DNA of 64,000 nucleotides from Ensifer sp. LC163 (lineage in GTDB: Bacteria; Pseudomonadota; Alphaproteobacteria; Rhizobiales; Rhizobiaceae). The stretch is from the NCBI RefSeq assembly GCF_001695855.1, contig NZ_MBSS01000001.1:1-64000 (forward strand), given 5' to 3'. The notes beneath the pieces are model-generated. The model worked only from the letters and a program-made list of their open reading frames with translations. It searched no databases and was not told the DNA's origin. Position 1 is the stretch's first letter. Each line of letters opens with the position of its first letter. Positions 63,404 through 64,000 of the stretch are shown piece by piece. A program made the position numbers and the translations under genes.

Positions 63404-64000
63404 ATGGCAGACGATGAAATCATTCTCGAGGACCTTTCCGACGAGGAACTTGTGCAGCAGATGCATGACGACCTCTATGACGGCCTCAAGGAGGAGATCG
63501 AGGACGGAACCAACATCCTGCTCAAGCGCGGTTGGACGCCCTACGACGTCCTGACCCAGGCACTGGTCGAGGGCATGCGCATCGTCGGCGTCGACTTCCG
63601 CGACGGCATCCTGTTCGTGCCGGAAGTTTTGCTGTCGGCGAATGCGATGAAGGCCGGCATGTTCATCCTGCGGCCGCTTCTCGCCGAAACCGGCGCACCG
63701 AAGCTCGGCAAGATGGTCATCGGCACCGTCAAGGGCGACATCCACGACATCGGCAAGAACCTCGTCGGCATGATGATGGAAGGCGCAGGCTTCGACGTTG
63801 TCGACCTCGGCATCAACAACCCGGTCGAAAACTACCTGGAAGCGATCGAGCGCGAGCAGCCGGACATTCTCGGCATGTCGGCGCTCTTGACCACCACCAT
63901 GCCCTACATGAAGGTTGTCATCGATACGCTGAAGGAAAAGGGACTGCGTGACGACTATGTCGTTCTCGTCGGCGGCGCGCCGCTCAACGAGGAATTCGGC
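63404..64000 (+). CDS. Corrinoid (B12-binding) methyltransferase protein, 5' part
   Basis: The first 199 codons are present; the gene runs off the right edge. An N-terminal helical cap (LSDEELVQQMHDDLYDGLKE) precedes a B12-binding domain: DIHDIGKNLV has the DxHxxG motif supplying the cobalt His ligand, and GMSALLTTTMPYMK and LVGGAPLN continue the fold. It is the likely methyl carrier for the MttB-family enzyme encoded divergently, in the manner of MttC/MtbC. Confidence 0.94.
   Translation, partial: MADDEIILEDLSDEELVQQMHDDLYDGLKEEIEDGTNILLKRGWTPYDVLTQALVEGMRIVGVDFRDGILFVPEVLLSANAMKAGMFILRPLLAETGAPKLGKMVIGTVKGDIHDIGKNLVGMMMEGAGFDVVDLGINNPVENYLEAIEREQPDILGMSALLTTTMPYMKVVIDTLKEKGLRDDYVVLVGGAPLNEEFG

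Overview
The window looks like chromosomal DNA of a Rhizobiaceae alphaproteobacterium, most probably Sinorhizobium/Ensifer. The support is the high GC content, the fixGHIS and ccoNOQP genes with FNR/FixK anaeroboxes, an acpXL-type very-long-chain fatty acid (VLCFA) cluster for lipid A, aerobic-pathway cob genes in the cobABCDE and cobPWNO orders, and several families of rhizobial intergenic palindromes. This assignment comes from gene content and order only. No rRNA, intact tRNA, CRISPR array or insertion-sequence transposase was found.

Layout. 1-11 kb: start of gnd, then high-affinity cbb3 oxidase assembly (fixGHIS) and structural genes (ccoNOQP), separated by an opposite-strand AraC/SRPBCC/VOC block. 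11-12.4 kb: hemerythrin-like and PAS proteins. 12.6-18.05 kb: acpXL-fabZXL-fabF2XL-fabF1XL-adhXL-lpxXL, which makes and attaches the VLCFA of lipid A. 18.1-20.6 kb: hemN and the oxygen-sensing regulator fnrN, with anaeroboxes. 20.7-26.2 kb: an L,D-transpeptidase and cobABCDE. 26.5-29.8 kb: membrane proteins and small hypotheticals. 29.9-36.7 kb: cobP-cobW-cobN-cobO behind a long cobalamin riboswitch. 37-39.2 kb: adenylate-cyclase-like TPR protein. 39.4-41.7 kb: a methyltransferase and cobQ. 42.9-46.1 kb: a betaine/choline-type ABC transporter. 46.3-53.4 kb: D,D-carboxypeptidase, acyltransferase, O-antigen ligase-like protein, betaine-homocysteine methyltransferase (bmt) and a decayed acyltransferase. 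53.5-60.5 kb: aminotransferase with regulator, ECF sigma with VWA protein, DUF2233-type protein and hypotheticals. 60.7-64 kb: ferredoxin-like protein, a non-pyrrolysine MttB-family methyltransferase and the start of its likely corrinoid protein.

How it fits together. Two themes dominate. The first is microaerobic life: the cbb3 oxidase, its copper and redox maturation genes, HemN and FnrN carry TTGA-N6-TCAA sites. The second is cobalamin: two cob clusters and cobQ supply B12, and a betaine importer, Bmt, an MttB homologue and a corrinoid protein could use it to draw methyl groups from quaternary amines into one-carbon and methionine metabolism.

The most unusual observations are these: a palindromic repeat embedded inside the B12 riboswitch; repeats whose ends supply stop or start codons of cobN, cobQ, bmt, cobW and others; a ketosynthase (FabF2XL) that has lost its catalytic Cys beside an intact partner; an in-frame antisense tRNA 3'-end-like segment inside cobN; and a perfect intrinsic-terminator structure inside the ferredoxin-like coding sequence.
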